Shown here: piece after piece, positions 19,100 to 30,217 of the stretch
How the letters are laid out: each line of letters opens with the position of its first letter
How positions within the stretch are numbered: the stretch's first letter is position 1
Origin: Mesostigma viride
Taxonomy: Eukaryota; Streptophyta; Mesostigmatophyceae; Mesostigmatales; Mesostigmataceae
Length of the DNA: 64,000 bases
Assembly: GCA_009746045.1 (NCBI GenBank)
Contig: RPFO01000715.1
Coordinates: 657,953-721,952, forward strand
Direction of reading: 5' to 3'
Position numbers and translations under genes: made by a program
The notes under the pieces: generated by a model
What the model saw: the letters and a program-made list of their open reading frames with translations, nothing else
Databases searched by the model: none
What the model was told of the DNA's origin: nothing

Positions 19100-20904
19100 T
19101 GAATTGAATTGAATTGGAACATAACTCCGTTGGGAGTATATGTAGCACATAGCCCAGAGAAGGGGCATATGGCCTATCATACATTCTAAGCTACTTCCTG
19201 CAAGGGTGGGAATGTAAACAACACTTGCTCTAGGTGCACTAAGGCACCTGCACCCTCATGATCTTCACACTATGCCCAGCTAAGGGGGAGTATGTCATGT
19301 GGGGGAAGATCATCATGGCTATACAAGAGCTAGGGCATGGCTTCTCGACAGAGAGCATCTCTCTGCACTGCGTAGCATGGCTAAATTCTTAGTGCAACAT
19401 CCATGGGGGTCCCGTTATAGGCAGGGCTTGGCTAAATTCTGTAGACAACATCCATGGGGGCCATTATGGGCGCACATGCGCGTGGGCCACATGCTAGGCT
19501 AAGCCTGACTAATCTACACTACTGGTATGGATTCCCTAGTCTGAGGTGGCAGGAGGGGCTGCCAGGGCTTGTGGTCAACGTGGATGACCGCCCCCCTCCA
19601 GTATACCGGCTTCCCCCCTGCGCTGTGCCGGAGCTGAAGGTAGGCCGGCCATAGCTCGCGTCGCCGCTGTTGCTGGGCCAGGGTCAAGTCGTCGTCCAGC
19701 GTGAAGCGAGTCCTCGAGAGCTTCTTGCGGCATTTAAGGAACGACAGCTTGTCCGCCATGTACTTAAAGGTGAGGAGCACGGGTGCCGGGCCAGCCTTCC
19801 CCCGCGCGCGGGGGAGGCGGACAGCCGACATGTCCAGCTCACCAGTGAGTAGCATGGGGGCAAGAATGTCGCGCTTAAATGCCTCACCTGCCGGCTGGTC
19901 GAAGTGCTTGACGATGACATTGTGGCTGCGCCGGGCGATGTCGGTGTCCTCGCGAAGGTCGAGGGCTTGTTGCTTGAGTTGTGCCGAGATGGTGGAGGTG
20001 GTGGAGGTGGTGTGCTGCTTAAGCAAGTCCGCCCAGGTGGAGGGAGCATCGCCGGCCGGGCCAGCAGGCGTCGGCTGGGCGGCGATGTCCTTCACCGCTT
20101 GGGCGGTGAGGCCGGCGGTGTCATGCAAGCTCTCAAGGGCGTTGGCGGTGGCTTGAAGGCGTTGGTCGAGGTCGAGGAGCTGGGCTTTGATGTCGGCAGT
20201 GGAGGCGGAAATGGCCGTGGAGGTGGAGGCGGCGGCGGTGGAAATGTGAGGAAGTTCAGCAGTCAGCGTGCCGCCGATTGCTGCTATGTCGGCAGCAAGG
20301 GGGGTCACGTGCTGCTGAAAGGCTTCCGTGAGGATGGAGCGGAGGGTGGGGACGGAAAGGGGTGAAGCCCAGATCTCGGCGTCAGAGCGCTGGAGAAGGG
20401 AGTTGAGGATGGCGTGCTGGAGATGGGGGCGGAAGCCGCCGATCAACCCGTAGATGTTGGCCCAGCGGCTGCCGTCCGGGGCGAGGAGGCGATTGATGGA
20501 GTAGAGATGGAGGCACAGGTCGTTAAGCGAAGCGTAATCCCCGAAGAAGATGCAGCGCATAGCATCGGTCGGAGAAATGGTGTCCCAGTCGTAATCTGCG
20601 ACCTTGAAAGGCCGGGGACGAAAGCTCGGTTCTGTGTATTGGGGGCGTGAAGACCCTCCTGTGTCGTCGGCTGGGCGGGTGCGCTTGGGGTCAGGCGATG
20701 CAGATGGCGAGGCGTTAAGCCCGGGGGGTTGCGGGACGACCACCAGTGCACGACTAGTGTCATCGCCGCCTGCCGGACCTGATGGCGAAGCTGCAGCCGG
20801 AGCTGCAGACGTATTTTCATTGCCGAGCGCAGCCGCCAGGCTGCGTTGCGTCGAGGCGCGTTTGTTCGCCATATATTGCGTTTTAGATTCGGAAAATTAT
20901 ATCT
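19100..20904 (-). mobile_element. Full-length ORF1-only non-LTR-type retroelement, copy 1
   Basis: An 1805-bp insert in repeat B is bounded by a 12-bp direct duplication AATAAGAGGCAT (19088-19099 and 20905-20916). On the minus strand it has a short 5' leader starting AGATATAATTTTCCGAA, one 452-codon reading frame, a ~390-bp 3' UTR ending ACTCCCAACGGAGTTATG and a simple (TTCAA)-type tail. A long target-site duplication, simple-sequence tail and defined 5' end indicate target-primed reverse transcription. There is no RT or endonuclease, so it must rely on another element. Copies 2 and 3 share the same 5' end. Confidence 0.75.
19514..20872 (-). CDS. LINE ORF1-like nucleic-acid-binding protein, intact
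   Basis: An uninterrupted 452-aa frame. Residues ~1-80 are Ala/Pro/Ser-rich and disordered. Residues ~90-180 form a compact domain with CIFFGDYASLNDLCLHLYS. Residues ~190-320 are helical, probably coiled coil (ADIKAQLLDLDQRLQATANA; STISAQLKQQALDLRED). From RSHNVIVKHF (~320) to VLLTFKYMADKLSFLK (~380) the pattern resembles the RRM-like fold of LINE ORF1 proteins. It is followed by the C-terminal signature TLDDDLTLAQQQRRRELW and KPVYWRGAVIHVD. ORF1 proteins of this kind bind element RNA and act as chaperones in the RNP. It stands alone in a 1.8-kb element with no RT after it. The start is the first Met after the 5' leader and is conserved in copy 3. Confidence 0.75.
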   Translation of the reverse strand: MANKRASTQRSLAAALGNENTSAAPAAASPSGPAGGDDTSRALVVVPQPPGLNASPSASPDPKRTRPADDTGGSSRPQYTEPSFRPRPFKVADYDWDTISPTDAMRCIFFGDYASLNDLCLHLYSINRLLAPDGSRWANIYGLIGGFRPHLQHAILNSLLQRSDAEIWASPLSVPTLRSILTEAFQQHVTPLAADIAAIGGTLTAELPHISTAAASTSTAISASTADIKAQLLDLDQRLQATANALESLHDTAGLTAQAVKDIAAQPTPAGPAGDAPSTWADLLKQHTTSTTSTISAQLKQQALDLREDTDIARRSHNVIVKHFDQPAGEAFKRDILAPMLLTGELDMSAVRLPRARGKAGPAPVLLTFKYMADKLSFLKCRKKLSRTRFTLDDDLTLAQQQRRRELWPAYLQLRHSAGGKPVYWRGAVIHVDHKPWQPLLPPQTRESIPVV

Positions 20905-21343
20905 AATAAGAGGCATGCCTCTATCCAGATATATTTTCGGAGGCGAGTTTCTAGTGGCGTTAAGTTGTAGTATAGTACGACAACGTGTCAGACCGTTTAC
21001 TTTATTCCGACTTCTACATTCAGTTCACCGCTTGGTCAAAAAAGGATCACTTATATCAAGGAAACAACAAAGATCATTTATATACCCTACTTCTCCGTAA
21101 AATCTCATCGACCGGGTTTCGAAACAACCCACGCCAGCCGTAGATGCAGATCCAATGGAGCAAACAACGTCAAGACCGACGCGGCGCCAAATAGTCGCCA
21201 CGGTTCCTTTTCTGCGAGCCATTTTACAACGTACGTCGCGCCGCGTCGTGTACCCAGGCCCTTTTCTGAACGTGAGATCCAAAATCCGCTTGCCAGACCG
21301 GGAACTCCGTCCAATACCGTCGTGCATTGAATTGAATTGGAAC

Positions 21344-22256
21344 ATAAGTCCTTCTTTCCGTCACCCTTGATATGTTTTCGTACAATACTACAAATTCACG
21401 CCAATAGAAATTCGCGTCCGAACATATATCTCGATAGAGCTATGCCTCTTATTTAATTTCAAGGTACCTCTTAATTAATCTCGGCCCCCGCCCTGTGAGA
21501 ATTTGAGAATTGAGAACTCTGGAGCCAATTTTACCCCGACTCAATGCACGACGGTATTGGACGGAGTTCCCGGTCTGGCAAGCGGATTTTGGATCTCACG
21601 TTCAGAAAAGGGCCTGGGTACACGACGCGGCGCGACGTACGTTGTAAAATGGCTCGCAGAAAAGGAACCGTGGCGACTATTTGGCGCCGCGTCGGTCTTG
21701 ACGTTGTTTGCTCCGTTGGATCTGCATCTACGGCTGGCGTGGGTTGTTTCGAAACCCGGTCGATGAGATTTTACGGAGAAGTAGGGTATATAAGTGATCT
21801 TTGTTGTTTCCTTGATATAAGTGATCCTTTTTTGACCAAGCGGTGAACTGAATGTAGAAGTCGGAATAAATTAAACGGTCTGACACGTTGTCGTACTATA
21901 CTACAACTTAACGCCAATAGAAACTCGCCTCCGAAAATATATCTGGATAGAGGCATGCCTCTTATTTAATTTCAAGGTACCTCTTATTTAATCTCGGGCG
22001 GCGCCCTCCGAGAACTTGAGAATTTGAGAACCGGACTCGTGGGAGTCGGGGTAAAATTGGCTCCTGATTTCTCAATTCTCAAATTCTCAGAGGGCGGGGG
22101 CCGAGATTAATTAAGAGGTACCTTGAAATTAAATAAGAGGCATAACTCTATCGAGATATATGTTCGGACGCGAATTTCTATTGGCGTGAATTTATAGTAT
22201 TGTACGAAAACATGTCGAGGGTGACGGAAAGAAGGATTTATGTTCCAATTCAATTC
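21344..22256. repeat. A (inverted) - B (inverted) - A (direct) repeat cluster
   Basis: A inverted occupies 21344-21540, B inverted 21541-22060 and A direct 22062-22256, each nearly identical to the copies at 15.9-16.7 kb. The junctions are the shared motifs CAATTTTACCCCGACT and ATTGAATTGAATTGGAACAT. Reading frames of ~100 codons here and at 16377-16745 are fragments of repeat B and are not conserved as a protein. Confidence 0.75.
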
Positions 22257-23286
22257 AATGCACGACGGTATTGGACGGAGTTCCCGGTCTGGCAGGCGGA
22301 TTTTGGATCTCACGTTCAGAAAAGGGCTTGGGTACACGACTCGGCGCGACGTACGTTGTAACATGGCTCGCAGAAATGGAACCTTGGCGACTATATGGGC
22401 AAGAGGATTTCAGCCGTGGGCAACCAAGCACACATGTCGTCGGGCTAGTCCGACAAGTGCGCACGTGAACCGGCACTCCCGGTCACACACGACACCATAG
22501 AGATAGTCAGCTGCACCGCCTCATGTCGGCGAAACCCATAGTCCCATCGGAATCGTTTCAGCGACCGGCATTTCCTCTCCGCGTTTCCTCAACCTCGTTT
22601 TCAGGATCATACTCATCGTTCCTGCATTTTCCTCTTCCACGCAGGTTGTGGCTTTTTTGAAAGCCACGAATGTACCCGGGGATGGGACGCTTCGGCTGCC
22701 TCAATGCCTACACATTCAATACGATGTCCCCCTCTCACCTTCCTCCATCATTCCGCTCACATTGCACTACGTGTCTGTGTTTTGTTCTTTTTCTTGTTAA
22801 TTCTCGTTTGTTTTGCCTTCTTGTCCCGTTTTTCTTTTACTCTCAGTTACTGAGGGAGCTAGGCTGGGCTGCGCGCTGTGTGTGCTACTCTCGTGTTTTT
22901 CTGTGGGCGCTTGAGAGACTAACCAAGGATCGGGCCCCCCACACGGCAATATCAGCCTTTGCTTTTGTTTACCCTCCCATATCTCTTTACAAACGCCAAA
23001 AAAACACAAAGGCAGGAGCACGGTGACTCATCTGGAACATGAAGAAGGGAAATCTTTTCGTTACAGGAAAGAGGTGTCAAGTATGACAATTGGAAGGCCC
23101 CCCCACTGGGAATCCACATGTTCCGAGTCCATTCAGCTGTGTTGTTAGCCACATCCTGCCCCGGGGAGATGCATCATGGACCACCGCTATCGCGTAACGG
23201 GTGTTACGCAGTGAATATTGACTTACCTCAATATGCTCCGCTCTGGTTCTGTTTGATGTCTTAGCTCTCAGTGCATCTGAATCATC

Positions 23287-26200
23287 ATGAAACACCTTAT
23301 GACTTTCTGGCATGCTCTTACCCTCCACAGAATACGGCAATCCAGTGGCATTGATTACCGGAAGTACACTGCTATTTCTCGGCAGTTCCCCTATCGTATC
23401 TCCTCACAGGCATGGCGGAAGCGTTGTCGCATCAACACGCGCCATAACCATCACTGCAAGGATGACCATACTCTACGTCGCCTCCGGCGCTTACAGCGCA
23501 CGCATTTGTCGCTTACCAACTCCACTCGCCCACACCCCGTAAGCACCCGTCGCGTCATTTATGCCATTTACAACCGCAGGTACCCTCAGCGTATCTACGT
23601 TGGCCAGACGCAACGGGATGCCTGGACGCGTTTTCAGGAACATGTCCGAGCGGCACGCCGCCTTCATATTGGCCGCCCTGCCGCCAACGACGACACCCCC
23701 CTACATGGCGCCATGGCCCAATACGGGTGGTGGGATTGGCGAGTCGTCCCCTTGGAACATGTCCCCGGCACCTTTACCGGCGCCGCTTTTCGCAAAGCCG
23801 CAGGGCATCGGGAAACGTTTTGGAAACGAATGTTACATGCATTTCTGCCCCACGGTTTTTGCATTGAAGGCAAGAGTTTCAAAGCTCGGTCTCGCCGCCG
23901 CCCGCCTCCCCTCCGTCCCCGCCCTCTTATGTTCATCCGTGCCTGGCGTCTGAAGCACAATCTCCACCCATATCGCCCCTATCCCCCCAGCGTCACCCCG
24001 GCCCCTCCACCTTCCACACATGTGTCCACCGATCCTTCCCTTTACTCCACCAGTCTCCGCTGCTTACGTCACATGTCTCGGCTTATGCAACGCGGCAACT
24101 TTCATGCATCCTATCTCGAAGCCTGCAGCTTGAAGAAGCTTACCAGCTTACACATTGCCGTCGGGTCGTGCTCCCCAGCTGATCTGCAAGTCCCCCGCTC
24201 CCATGCCACTAGTCTGCGAGGCCTTCTCTCACGTATCATTCGGCACCGTGTCAATGGGAATGCAGATGCACTGCGTCCGCGCCGTTTGCTGATCTCACCT
24301 TTCATTCATGCTGCGATGGATGAGCTGTGTTTGCCACACATTCTGCATTTGCCGCAAGTGCAGGCTGCGATGCCGCTCGTGGTGCGCAACACTTTCGGCA
24401 CTCCCATTGCCGCCTGGCATTACTCTCCCACCTTGGGACAAATGGTTTTCAGCAACGGGAAGGTCAGCCGCGATACAACGCCCACCGAGCTGGCCACCAT
24501 CTTGGCAGGGCCCTGCCCCTGCCAACAACAACGGTATTTCAAGTACCTTGATCCCACCTCACAGCACGTCATGACCGCTGACCTCAGCATCCTGCCGAGC
24601 CACACGCTTGTAGACCTTTTTGCCAAAGGCACCAAGTTTCGGCCGTGGGTCCAGCGCACGTGTGCCAAAGAGGTGAATGCACTGCTCTCCACATCACTGC
24701 GCAAATTCTGCAATGCCATGTGCACGGACCTACAGCTTGCTCCCCTTGCCATGGAACCGTGGTTTCGCGCCGTCATTCACGAATGCAATGCACGTCTCAC
24801 CAGGCTTGATTACCGTCTCCAGCAGGTCCACCGCACCACCTGGCTCAACACCACAGATAAAGCACTTCTTGACCACTTCAAGCAGGACTTTATCATCACG
24901 TGTGTTGACAAGAGTGCCAACAACTTTGCTTTTATATGCAAGAAGCACTACCTTGCTACTTTGCAACACGAGTTGGCGTCCAGCCCTACCTATGTTCAGC
25001 GTGCACAGTCCACCGCCAGTATCACTGCTGCTCATCGGGCTTTTCTGCACAGCCAAAACATTTTTGCTCGGGCATTCCTTAAGCGGCAGCGACGCGCCAC
25101 CACCACTACGTTCCCATATCTGTATCTCACTCTCAAGCTGCACAAAACTCCTGTTGCTTTGCGCACCATTGCTGCGTCGCATTCAGCCCCACTGATGCCT
25201 CTCTCGAAACTCATCTGCCATGCTTTGAATGCTCTTCTCCCCGAAGCCAATGCATTATTATGGGTGGAGGTGCTGTCGAATGCCGGGTATGAATGCGCTG
25301 GTAGTTGGATCGTCATAGACTCAGCCCAAGTACGCCTACGCCTTGCCGCCCTTAGCCGTTCTAAGACAGCAGCAGAGAAACGTATACCTATGCCCATAGC
25401 CACCTATGATTTCACCACTCTATATACCACACTAGATTTGCACGATTTGAAAGCTCGTTTAGATAGCCTCCTTACTCGTCTGTATGCACGTAGGCCTCAC
25501 GGGCGCAACCACCTGCATGTGCGTGACTTTCTCAGACCAAGCCCACGGCAACGTGGCTCTCAGGGATCGCGGCAGGTGCTATCGTGCGGGATGGTTATAA
25601 TTATACTATCACGAAGGCTGACCTTGTTCATTGGATCTCTTATCTTGTTGATAACACCTTCATCTGTTTTGCGGGCAATGTATACCAACAAGCTATCGGC
25701 ATCCCTATGGGCACTAACTGTGCCGGGCTCCTTGCACTACAATACGCTTCCGCGGACACCTTTTTCAGCGGGGAAAGTGCCCCCGGGCTTCCGGGGCAAA
25801 TTCAGCAAGCGCTGCGGAACTTAGATACTAAAATTTCGTTTTTGGTTCGTACCGTACAGCCAATCATTTTGCGCCCGGATCAAATTGTGATCTGGACACT
25901 GAACACGAAAATTTCAGCGGAACGTACGAAACACCAACGCAACTACAGAAATTTTTCAGTGACGAAACTGTAGTACCGTGTACCCAAGCAAAATGTAGTA
26001 GGACTTCGCTAAATTCACGTTCGGAATTTTTCCCCGCAAGATTCCCCCGCAAGATTCCCCCGCACGATTCCCCCCGCTAGGTTCAGGCTCCAGTCGATGC
26101 TCGCCAAATGGCGCAAAAAAAGAAACATATGTTAAAATCAACGGTGCGAATCCTCGTTACCGCTCGGGTAACATTCTCACTCATTTCGCGTCTCCTACGA

Positions 26201-26831
26201 ACCGTATTGTAGTGTGCAAACCTCTATCTATACACTTATGAGCTTGCATTCATGGAGAATCTCATTGCCTCAAACGATGATGTTCTCATCAGGCGTTTTA
26301 TCCATACATGTCGATACATTGATGATGTCGTCGCTTTCGACAACCCTGATTTCGCAACCCATTTGTATATCACCGCTGGTCTGCCTGGCATCTACCCGCA
26401 AGCGTCCCTCACATTAAAGCTCACGTCGCAGGATACTCATGGCAATTACCTCGATCTTAACATTACCCATAACAAGAAGGGCTGGCGTACGGCTGTCTAT
26501 GATAAGCGCAAGGATCCTAAATACCAGCAAATTCCTTTTATTCGTTACCCCGATATTCACAGTCTCCTTTCCCACACAGCAAAATATGGTGTTGTTCTTT
26601 CTCAGTTACATCGTTTTTCCCGTCTTTGCCTCTTATCGTGTTGATTTCATCACGACTCTTGTTGAACTCTTGCAGCGTTTATTGGTCAAAGACTATGACC
26701 GAGCCATTATGCTCCGTCAAGTCCGATGTTTTTTGCAACGTCACCCACATCTGTTCGGTGCTGCCCCTTGGCACAAGCTCTACAAACAGGTCGTGGACCG
26801 GCTGGATCGCATAGTATCTCCGCACATCTGA
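23287..26831 (+). pseudogene. GIY-YIG endonuclease / Penelope-type reverse transcriptase, broken
   Basis: From Met at 23287 the frame gives a GIY-YIG-like module at residues ~90-120: VIYAIYN, then YVGQT, R in WTRF and H in QEH. RT-region motifs follow: CVDKSANNFAFICKK (~535), YLTLKLHKTP...LRTIAAS (~610) and the first catalytic Asp in TYDFTTLYTTL (~705). The frame is lost near 25540. In another frame the QQAIGIPMGTNCAG block (about 25690-25725) follows, then the 480-bp insert, then RYIDDVV (about 26310, the catalytic YIDD box), YLDLNIT and DPKYQQIPFIR. A second shift near 26630 leads to the C-terminus ending at 26831. Apart from the two shifts and the insert the coding sequence is well preserved, so the copy is fairly young but inactive. 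Confidence 0.8.
25735..26214. mobile_element. 480-bp CACTA-ended MITE inside the Penelope RT
   Basis: It begins CACTACAATACG and ends CGTATTGTAGTG, a perfect 12-bp inverted repeat. Removing it plus the following TG restores the reading GLLA-NLYLY across the RT between the GIPMGTN and YIDD boxes. The CACTA start suggests the CACTA superfamily, which usually makes a 3-bp duplication. Only TG is visible here. Three near-repeats of CCGCAAGATTCCCC lie at about 26034-26073. No coding capacity. Confidence 0.75.
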
Positions 26832-27775
26832 ACCCTGTGATGCCAGATCTCCTTTGCGGCCGTTCCGAGCTTGGCACTGGATTCGTTGTCCACGTCGTCG
26901 CGTCGCTGCCGCAACACGATGTTTTCTGGCATCCGCGGGCTTTTGGTTCCCGCCGCACATTTGAAAGTGCTGTCCTCCGGCTTTTTGCCTTTGCACCGTG
27001 TGCAGTTCTTGGACGTTTGGAATCATGGCATGGCTAACGTGATGACTGACTAGCTAGACCTTTTCAGTGGTTTTCCATTTGCGGGTATTTCCTCGTAAAT
27101 GGTGGGGGAGCGATCGCAGCAATGGTGCTCACCACTAGACACTCCCGGCCAGTTAGGCTCGAAACACACGCCCTGATCAAGCATGCTGTTTCCGGCCCCA
27201 CCGTCTAGGTCATCTAGTCGCTCCACACGTAAGCCAGCCATAATTTCAATGCACAAGGATACACATTTCCATCACCATTCATCTTCATCATCCTGAACGA
27301 CTCGAAAACGCGGAAAAGATAACGGCAGGCTCGAGCTACCACCATGGTCCGGATTCTCCCGATTTCTGGCCTGCGCTGGTTGTCTCTTTGATATGGCGCC
27401 GCGTCGGTCGTGACGTTGTGTGCATGCTCCGTTGGATCTGCATCTACGGCGTTCGTGGGTTGTTTCGAAACCCGGTCGATGAAATTTTACGGAGAAGTCG
27501 AGTATATAATCGAATCTTTGTTGATTCCTTGATATAGGTGATCCTTTTTTGACCAAGTGGTGAAAATGTAGAAGTCGGAGTAAGCAATACGCCTGACACG
27601 CTGTCGAACAATACTACAACTTAACGCCAATAGAAACTCGCCTCCAAAAATATATCTGGATAGAGGCATGCCTCTTAATTAATTTCAAGGTACCTCTTAT
27701 TTAATCTCGGGCGGCGCCCTCCGAAAACTTGAGAACTTGAGAATTTGAGAACTGGCCTCGAGGGAGTCGGGGTAA

Positions 27776-28011
27776 AATTGCTAGTATATCTACCACAAAT
27801 TTCGAATTTCTGGCGCCACTCTACAGTAAAAGAGTTTTTTTCGCACTTGGGACAAGCTTGGGATGTAGCTTGGGATGCCGTCGGATCAGGAGACCCTTGA
27901 GAAAGGGTTAAGATTAAATTATAACACGACTCTGTGGGGAGATCATGTAGCACGTTTGCTTGATGGATGGAGGTGAGCGAAGCCGCGAAACCTAACTACA
28001 TAAGCTAAAGC
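27776..28011. repeat. Spacer and inverted R1 copy
   Basis: 27776-27900 is unassigned. About 27925-28010 is an inverted, diverged R1 copy: ATCATGTAGCACG, then GGATGGAGGTGAGCGAAGCCG. Confidence 0.45.
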
Positions 28012-28194
28012 TCTAGTCGCTCTACAAGTAAGCCAGCCATAATTTCAATGCACAACAAGGCTACATGCACATTTCCATCACCATTCATATTCATCATCCT
28101 GAACGACTCGAACATGCGGACAAGATAATGGCAGGCTCGAGCTACCGTGGTCCAGATTCTCCCGATTTGGCCTGCGCTGGTTGTCTCCTTGACA
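28012..28194 (+). mobile_element. 5'-truncated Penelope-like fragment
   Basis: It matches the last part of the 22399-27390 element: AAGCCAGCCATAATTTCAAT, ATTTCCATCACCATTCAT, then GGCCTGCGCTGGTTGTC at the end. It has small indels. Confidence 0.65.
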
Positions 28195-28492
28195 TAAGCT
28201 AACTCTAAGCTGATGTAGAAAATATCCTAACTACTCTCAGCAAAGCGCCCCTTCCTCCTGGGGGGGGGGGCTTGCCCACAGGGGCTGGTGTGTGGGCCTG
28301 GACAATGGTCTGCGGCCACCTATTCTTGTCCTGCACAGCATTCCAGACAAGAGAGAGGCTAGGAAATGCGGTGTTCAAACTGAGCTGGGACCATTAGGTC
28401 GGCCGGCAACTGATCTATAATATAGTTCATGGCCCAGGTCTACCAACCCGTCGGGCTGTTAGTCCCTGGCCGGGGCCAGGCCAGGTCAGGAT
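28195..28492. other. Intergenic, no gene recognised
   Basis: A G-run at 28261-28270 and CCTGG/GGCCAGG-rich sequence. No feature is supported. Confidence 0.35.
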
Positions 28493-30217
28493 TAATTAAT
28501 TAATTAATTAATTAATTAATAAGGAACATAACTCCGTTGGGAGTATACTGTAGCACATAGCCCAGAGAAGGGGCATATGGCCTATCATACATTCTAAGCT
28601 ACTTCCTGCAAGGGTGGGAATGTAAACGACCCTTGCTCTAGGTGCACCAGGGCACCGGCACTCACCATGCTGTCTTAGGTTCAACCCGCCTAAGGGGGGG
28701 ATCCTGGCACGGGGGGGAAGATCATCATAGCTATACAAAAGCTAGAGCGTGGCATCTCAGCAGAGAGCAGCTCTCTGCATGGGCACAGCATAACTAAATA
28801 AAACTAGGCATCATCTGGAGTGTGGCACATCATAGGCACACATGTACATGATTAAATAAAGCGCGTGGCTTAGCGGCTGGGATAGTGCCTCTAGGAGGCG
28901 TACATTTACATGGCCACGGTCTATCTATTCTACACTACTACTGCTGTATTCCCCTAAGCTGGGGCGTCTGGAGTCGCTGGGGCCGCGGGGGGGGTCGCCT
29001 GCCAGGGCTTGTGGCCGGCCGACGTAGATGGCCGCCCCCTTCCAGTACACCGGCTGCCCCGCCTTGGTCTGCCGGAGCTGGAGGTAGGTCGGCCATAGCT
29101 CCCGTCGCCGTTGTTGCTGCGCCAGGGTCAAGTCGTCATCAAGGGTGAAGAGAGTCTTCTCGAGCCGCTTGCGGCGTCATGAGAAAAGAAATCTTGTCCG
29201 CCGGGGTCTTAAAGGTGAGAAGGAGCGGGGGCGGCCCTGCCTTACCCCGCGCGCGGGGAAGGCGGTGGGCGACCAGCTCGATCTCACCGCCATGCGACCA
29301 AGGATTTCTCTCTCAAACGCACGCGTAAGCTTCTCGGAATTCTCACCTTCCTCCATGGTGAAGTTCTTGACAATGACGTCGAGGCTGCGCTTGGCGAGCT
29401 CGGCCTCCTCGCGGAGGTCAAGCGTCTGCCGTTGGAGCTGTGCTGCAATGGCGGAGGTGGTGGAGGTGGTATGTTGCTTAACACGTCGTACGTCAAAACT
29501 CAGTCCTAAAAATAGGACTGAGTATGCCAACTTTGAGATCATGTAGCGGTAAGGGTAGGGGGGTACCCCATATGTTTGATATGCATCAGAGCACTCAATA
29601 TCATGCTAATGCTTGGGCATATGCCTAAAAAATCATATGTTGACCAAATCATGTAAAATTTTACAAGGGTGTCAACCCATGCTCGCGATTTGGCAATTTT
29701 CTGTGGAAGGACGAGTTGGGAAAATTCAATAAAATCCATATGCATGTTGAAAAAATATAGGCGTGTAAACAATATAGTTCTTGAAACATGGCAAAAAACT
29801 GGGCTCAATTTGGCCACAGCCTCTACCTGAAACTTACCAAAAACCACCAGCCCTAAGAATGGGTTTCGAGGTTGCTAGCAATGTGCAAGCATGTAAGTGC
29901 GGTCATACTACACACCACCGTGGCAACCAACCATGCCAATCAACTCATTTCCCTTCTAGCATAACAGGAAAACATACTTGCATCATCATATTGCAGTTAT
30001 ATTATACCTTAGTATATGTGTGAGAGCCTATGCACGCACGTAGGGAATGGGCATTGATACCTACCTACAAAGGGTTTTATTATGAGCCTTAACCACCAAT
30101 ATAATGGGTAGGTTAAGCATATTTCAATTGTTTTAACAAGAATAGAGATGGCTAACACTGTTTTGCCTTGCCATGGCATGGCCAACATACTTGCTGGCAC
30201 ATGATGACAGTGGTTTA

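Larger units (their letters stand above)
18975..21343 (+). repeat. Dispersed repeat B, copy 2, split by the ORF1-only element
   Basis: B sequence at 18975-19099 resumes at 20917. The join is exact once the 1805-bp insert and one copy of the 12-bp AATAAGAGGCAT are removed. It ends with ATTGAATTGAATTGGAACAT at 21343. Confidence 0.8.
22399..27390 (+). mobile_element. Penelope-like retroelement with N-terminal GIY-YIG (Chlamys type)
   Basis: The 4992-bp insertion in repeat B is flanked by ATATGG (22393-22398 and 27391-27396). It has an ~890-bp 5' region, a single coding region (23287-26831) and a ~560-bp 3' region whose last ~340 bp also occur as isolated fragments elsewhere in the window. No hammerhead ribozyme core was found by eye. 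It is interrupted by a 480-bp insert at 25735-26214. Chlamys elements are described as Penelope-like retroelements with a permuted, N-terminal GIY-YIG in green algae. Confidence 0.8.
22257..27775 (-). repeat. Dispersed repeat B, copy 4 (inverted), split by the Penelope-like element
   Basis: B sequence at 22257-22398 stops after GGCGACTATATGG and resumes with CGCCGCGTCGG at 27397. The intervening 5 kb is an insertion with a 6-bp duplication, ATATGG. Confidence 0.75.

Noticed and set aside
22500-22570. Possible hammerhead ribozyme (CTCATGTCGGCGAAAC) in the Penelope 5' region
   Set aside because: The CTGATGA core is altered and no helix II can form. It would need a covariance-model search.
22670-23026. 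118-codon frame with hydrophobic stretch
   Set aside because: It lies in the Penelope 5' region, with no conservation or domain.
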